Program-made: the position numbers and the translations under genes | Part shown: positions 61,699 to 64,000 of the stretch, piece after piece | Layout: the number at the start of each line of letters is the position of its first letter | How positions within the stretch are numbered: the stretch's first letter is position 1 | Notes under the pieces: generated by a model | What the model saw: only the letters and a program-made list of their open reading frames with translations | Database searches by the model: none | Told to the model about the DNA's origin: nothing | Assembly (NCBI GenBank): GCA_020444045.1 | Contig: JAHLLS010000015.1 | Span: 1 to 64,000, forward strand | DNA: 64,000 bases | DNA from: Deltaproteobacteria bacterium | Lineage (GTDB): Bacteria; Desulfobacterota; Desulfobacteria; Desulfobacterales; UBA5852 | Direction: 5' to 3'

Positions 61699-64000
61699 TC
61701 AGGCAGCCAGGGCGCTGTTGATCTGCGCGTAAAGCTGCTGGTTGTTGAATCCCATAAGGGTCGGGGCCTCGGACGGACAGGCCGCCGCGCAGGCGCCGCA
61801 GCCCTTGCACAAGGCCGGGTTGACTTCGGCGATGCCGGTTTCCTCGGAAAGGTGAATCGCGTTGTAGGGACAGACCTGGACGCAGCCCCCGCAGCCCACG
61901 CAGCGCCCGGCATCGATGACCGAGACCACCCCGCCCACCTGGATGGTGTCCATGGCCAGGAAGGTGACCGCCCGGGCCGCGGCGGCCTTGGCCTGGGCAA
62001 TGCTTTCGTCGACGGGTTTGGGGTAGTGGGCCAGGCCGCACAGGAAGACGCCGTCCGTGGCGAAATCCACCGGACGCAATTTCTGGTGGGCCTCCAGAAG
62101 CCACCCGTCATTGTCGACGGGCACCTTGAAGAACTGGGCCAGGGCCGTGTCCCCACGGGGAACGATGGCCGCGGCCAGGCAAAGCAGGTCAGCGTCGACG
62201 GCCAGCAGCCGATCCAGCACGTGGTCGCGGAAGGTGACCGTGACCCGATCGCGGTTGGCGCGGGCCTCCGGCGGCGCTTCCGGGGTGAAGCGGATAAAGC
62301 GCACGCCGCAGGCGCGGGCTTCCTGGTAAAGCTGCTCCCGCAACCCGTAGGTGCGGATATCCCGGTAGAGAACGTAGACATTCATTTCCGGGTGTCGGGT
62401 CTTGAGGGTGACGGCGTTGCGCAGGGAATGGCTGCAGCACACCTTGGAGCAGTAGGGCCGTTCGTCGTTGCGAGAGCCGACACACTGGATGAAGACCGCA
62501 TTGCGGATGCCGTCCAGCTCCGGAGTTTCGGCCGCCAGGCGTTCGTCCAGCTCCAGTTGGGTGCAGACCGCCGGGTGTTCGCCGTAGAGGTAGGCCCGGG
62601 GTTTGGATTCTTCGGCCCCGGTGGCCAGGATGGCCACGCCATGGTCGATGGTTTCGCTTTGGCCGTCGGCGGCCTGGAGGGTGGTTTGGAAGTTGCCCAC
62701 AAATCCGTCCACCCCGGAAACCGCGGCCCCGGTGTGCACGGTGATCTTGTCATCGGCTTCCACCGCCTGGATCAGGTCGGCCAGATGGTCGGTCACCGAC
62801 TCGCCCCGCCAGGTGGCCCGCAGCCGGCGGGCGTTGCCGCCCAGGGCAGCATCGCGTTCCACCAGGTGGACCGGGTAGCCCTGGCGGGCCAACCCCCGGG
62901 CCGCCGTCAGCCCGGCGATACCGCCGCCCACCACCAGCGCGCTGTGGGTCATGGGCAGTTCGGTGCGCTGCAATGGACGCAGCAGGGCCGCCTTGGCCAC
63001 GGCCATGTGGACCAGGTCCTTGGCTTTTTCCGTGGCCGCATCCGGATCATCGCCGTGCACCCAGGCATCGTGGTTGCGGATGTTGGCCATTTCAAACAGG
63101 TAGCGGTTCAGACCGGCGTTCATCAGGGTGGCCTGGAAGAGCTCTTCGTGGGTACGGGGGGTGCAGGCCGCCACCACCACCCGGTTCAGGCGTTCGGACC
63201 GGATGATTTCGGCCATCTTGTCCTGGGTGTCCTGAGAGCAGGTGAAGAGGTTTTCTTCCACATAGACCACGTGGGGCAGGGTGCGGGCGTATTCTGCCAC
63301 CTCGGGCACGCGTACCACGCCGCCGATGTTGATGCCGCAGTTGCAGACGAACACCCCGATGCGGGGCAGTTCGCCACGGACGTCGGTTTCCGCCGGCAGG
63401 GCCACGGTCTGGGTCAGATCGTGGCGGGCCGCTGCCAGGGGTTCGGTGGCGGCGGCGGCCGCCGCGCTGGCCTCCATGACGGATTGGGGAATGTCCTTCG
63501 GGCCGGTAAAGGCGCCGCAGGCAAAGATCCCCGGCCGGGAGGTGGCCACCGGGGTGAAACTGCCGGTGGTCACGAAACGTTGCGGGGAGAGATCCACGTC
63601 CAGTTTGCTGGCCAGCTCGGCCACTTCGGGCGCGATTTCCAGCCCGGTGGAGAGCACCACCAGGCCGAAAACCTCGTTGACGATGGTGCCGTCCGATTGT
63701 GCATAGCGCATGCTCAGCCCGTCCTCCGGCGCTGGTTCCAAGGAATGGACCCGGGCGGCCTCGAAGCGGATGCCCGACCGGGCCGCATTTTCGCTGTAAC
63801 GATCGAAGTCTTTGCCCTGGGTGCGCATGTCCATGTAGAAGATGGCGCAGTCCAGGTCGTCTTCGCTGTGTTCGCGGGCCATGACCGCCTGTTTGACGGC
63901 ATACATGCAGCAGACCGACGAGCAGTAGCTGTTGCCGGTGCGGTTCTGGTCCCGGGAGCCGATGCACTGGAGCCAGGCGATCTTGCGGGGGGCGGTGCCT
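61699..64000 (-). CDS. hdrA: HdrA-type flavin/iron-sulfur protein, N-terminus cut by the window edge
   Basis: The frame is open to the right edge (QCIGSRD, then YCSSVCCMYAVKQAVMA), so the gene begins beyond 64000; only about 767 residues of the C-terminal part are visible. It includes the HdrA N-terminal-type segment in its second position (GVFVCNCGINIGG), an FAD motif (VVGGGIAGL), QCVGSRNDERP, and two ferredoxin motifs (CVGCGGCVQVCP, CKGCGACAAACP). The layout matches the double-length HdrA at 11019-14042. It precedes mvhD by 64 bases and should be the bifurcating subunit of the formate dehydrogenase complex. Confidence 0.9.
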   Translation of the reverse strand, partial: GTAPRKIAWLQCIGSRDQNRTGNSYCSSVCCMYAVKQAVMAREHSEDDLDCAIFYMDMRTQGKDFDRYSENAARSGIRFEAARVHSLEPAPEDGLSMRYAQSDGTIVNEVFGLVVLSTGLEIAPEVAELASKLDVDLSPQRFVTTGSFTPVATSRPGIFACGAFTGPKDIPQSVMEASAAAAAATEPLAAARHDLTQTVALPAETDVRGELPRIGVFVCNCGINIGGVVRVPEVAEYARTLPHVVYVEENLFTCSQDTQDKMAEIIRSERLNRVVVAACTPRTHEELFQATLMNAGLNRYLFEMANIRNHDAWVHGDDPDAATEKAKDLVHMAVAKAALLRPLQRTELPMTHSALVVGGGIAGLTAARGLARQGYPVHLVERDAALGGNARRLRATWRGESVTDHLADLIQAVEADDKITVHTGAAVSGVDGFVGNFQTTLQAADGQSETIDHGVAILATGAEESKPRAYLYGEHPAVCTQLELDERLAAETPELDGIRNAVFIQCVGSRNDERPYCSKVCCSHSLRNAVTLKTRHPEMNVYVLYRDIRTYGLREQLYQEARACGVRFIRFTPEAPPEARANRDRVTVTFRDHVLDRLLAVDADLLCLAAAIVPRGDTALAQFFKVPVDNDGWLLEAHQKLRPVDFATDGVFLCGLAHYPKPVDESIAQAKAAAARAVTFLAMDTIQVGGVVSVIDAGRCVGCGGCVQVCPYNAIHLSEETGIAEVNPALCKGCGACAAACPSEAPTLMGFNNQQLYAQINSALAA

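Noticed and set aside
1..64000. CRISPR arrays, tRNA or rRNA genes, insertion sequences, prophage
   Set aside because: No regularly spaced repeats, cloverleaf-like sequence, transposase or phage gene was recognised on either strand.

Overview
The window looks like chromosome of a GC-rich, strictly anaerobic, sulfate-reducing or syntrophic deltaproteobacterium (Desulfobacterales-like). This rests on gene content only: repeated HdrA/MvhD/HdrBC-type electron-transfer modules, a MetF/MetV methylene-tetrahydrofolate reductase, selenocysteine-encoding TGA codons in four genes, sigma-54 regulators, and many PAS/histidine-kinase proteins with cysteine-rich PAS domains. No rRNA, tRNA, CRISPR array, insertion sequence or phage gene was found.

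Layout. (1) 1-4150: small exported proteins on the + strand (VWA-OmpA protein, lipoprotein, SYLF protein, hypotheticals). (2) 16642-4278, minus strand: a long co-directional run behind a near-perfect sigma-54 promoter. It encodes a TusA-like protein without the usual cysteine, a selenocysteine HdrD/DsrK-like protein, a second MetF, a double-length HdrA, MvhD, MetV, MetF, a lone receiver, two ACT-like proteins and two sensor kinases. A divergent sigma-54 activator (16800) flanks it. (3) 25929-18982, minus: a branched-chain-amino-acid-type ABC transporter plus an acyl-CoA ligase, preceded by a sensor kinase with heme-c motifs, a sigma-54 activator and a hybrid kinase (31657-26025). (4) 46230-31880, minus: a second Hdr locus. 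It holds a hybrid kinase, a degenerate receiver, an HdrA-GltD fusion, MvhD, an FrhB-like protein, an HdrA with an embedded receiver domain, HdrC, HdrB and a second selenocysteine HdrD-like protein. (5) 46521-57921: mostly housekeeping and signalling genes (metallo-hydrolase, acyltransferase, IlvN, HrpB helicase, orphan PAS-HisKA protein, diguanylate cyclase, YceH, PilZ). (6) 64000-58240, minus: a third Hdr locus of HdrA (cut by the window edge), selenocysteine MvhD, an FrhB-like Fe-S protein and selenocysteine formate dehydrogenase.

How it fits together. Locus 2 resembles a MetFV-Hdr-Mvh assembly, coupling the methylene-/methyl-THF step of the Wood-Ljungdahl pathway to Hdr electron transfer. 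Locus 6 resembles a formate dehydrogenase-Hdr complex. Locus 4 would link NAD(P)H (GltD module) and an unknown partner to HdrABC. The least expected features are (a) selenocysteine in the ECGH-type motif of two HdrD/DsrK-like paralogues, each followed by a hairpin with covarying base pairs, and (b) a phosphorylatable receiver domain inside an HdrA, next to a hybrid kinase and a receiver that has lost its phospho-acceptor. Together these suggest post-translational phospho-control of an electron-bifurcating enzyme.

Limits: all calls come from reading the sequence; no database search, alignment program or folding program was run. Coordinates of selenoprotein genes read through the internal TGA.
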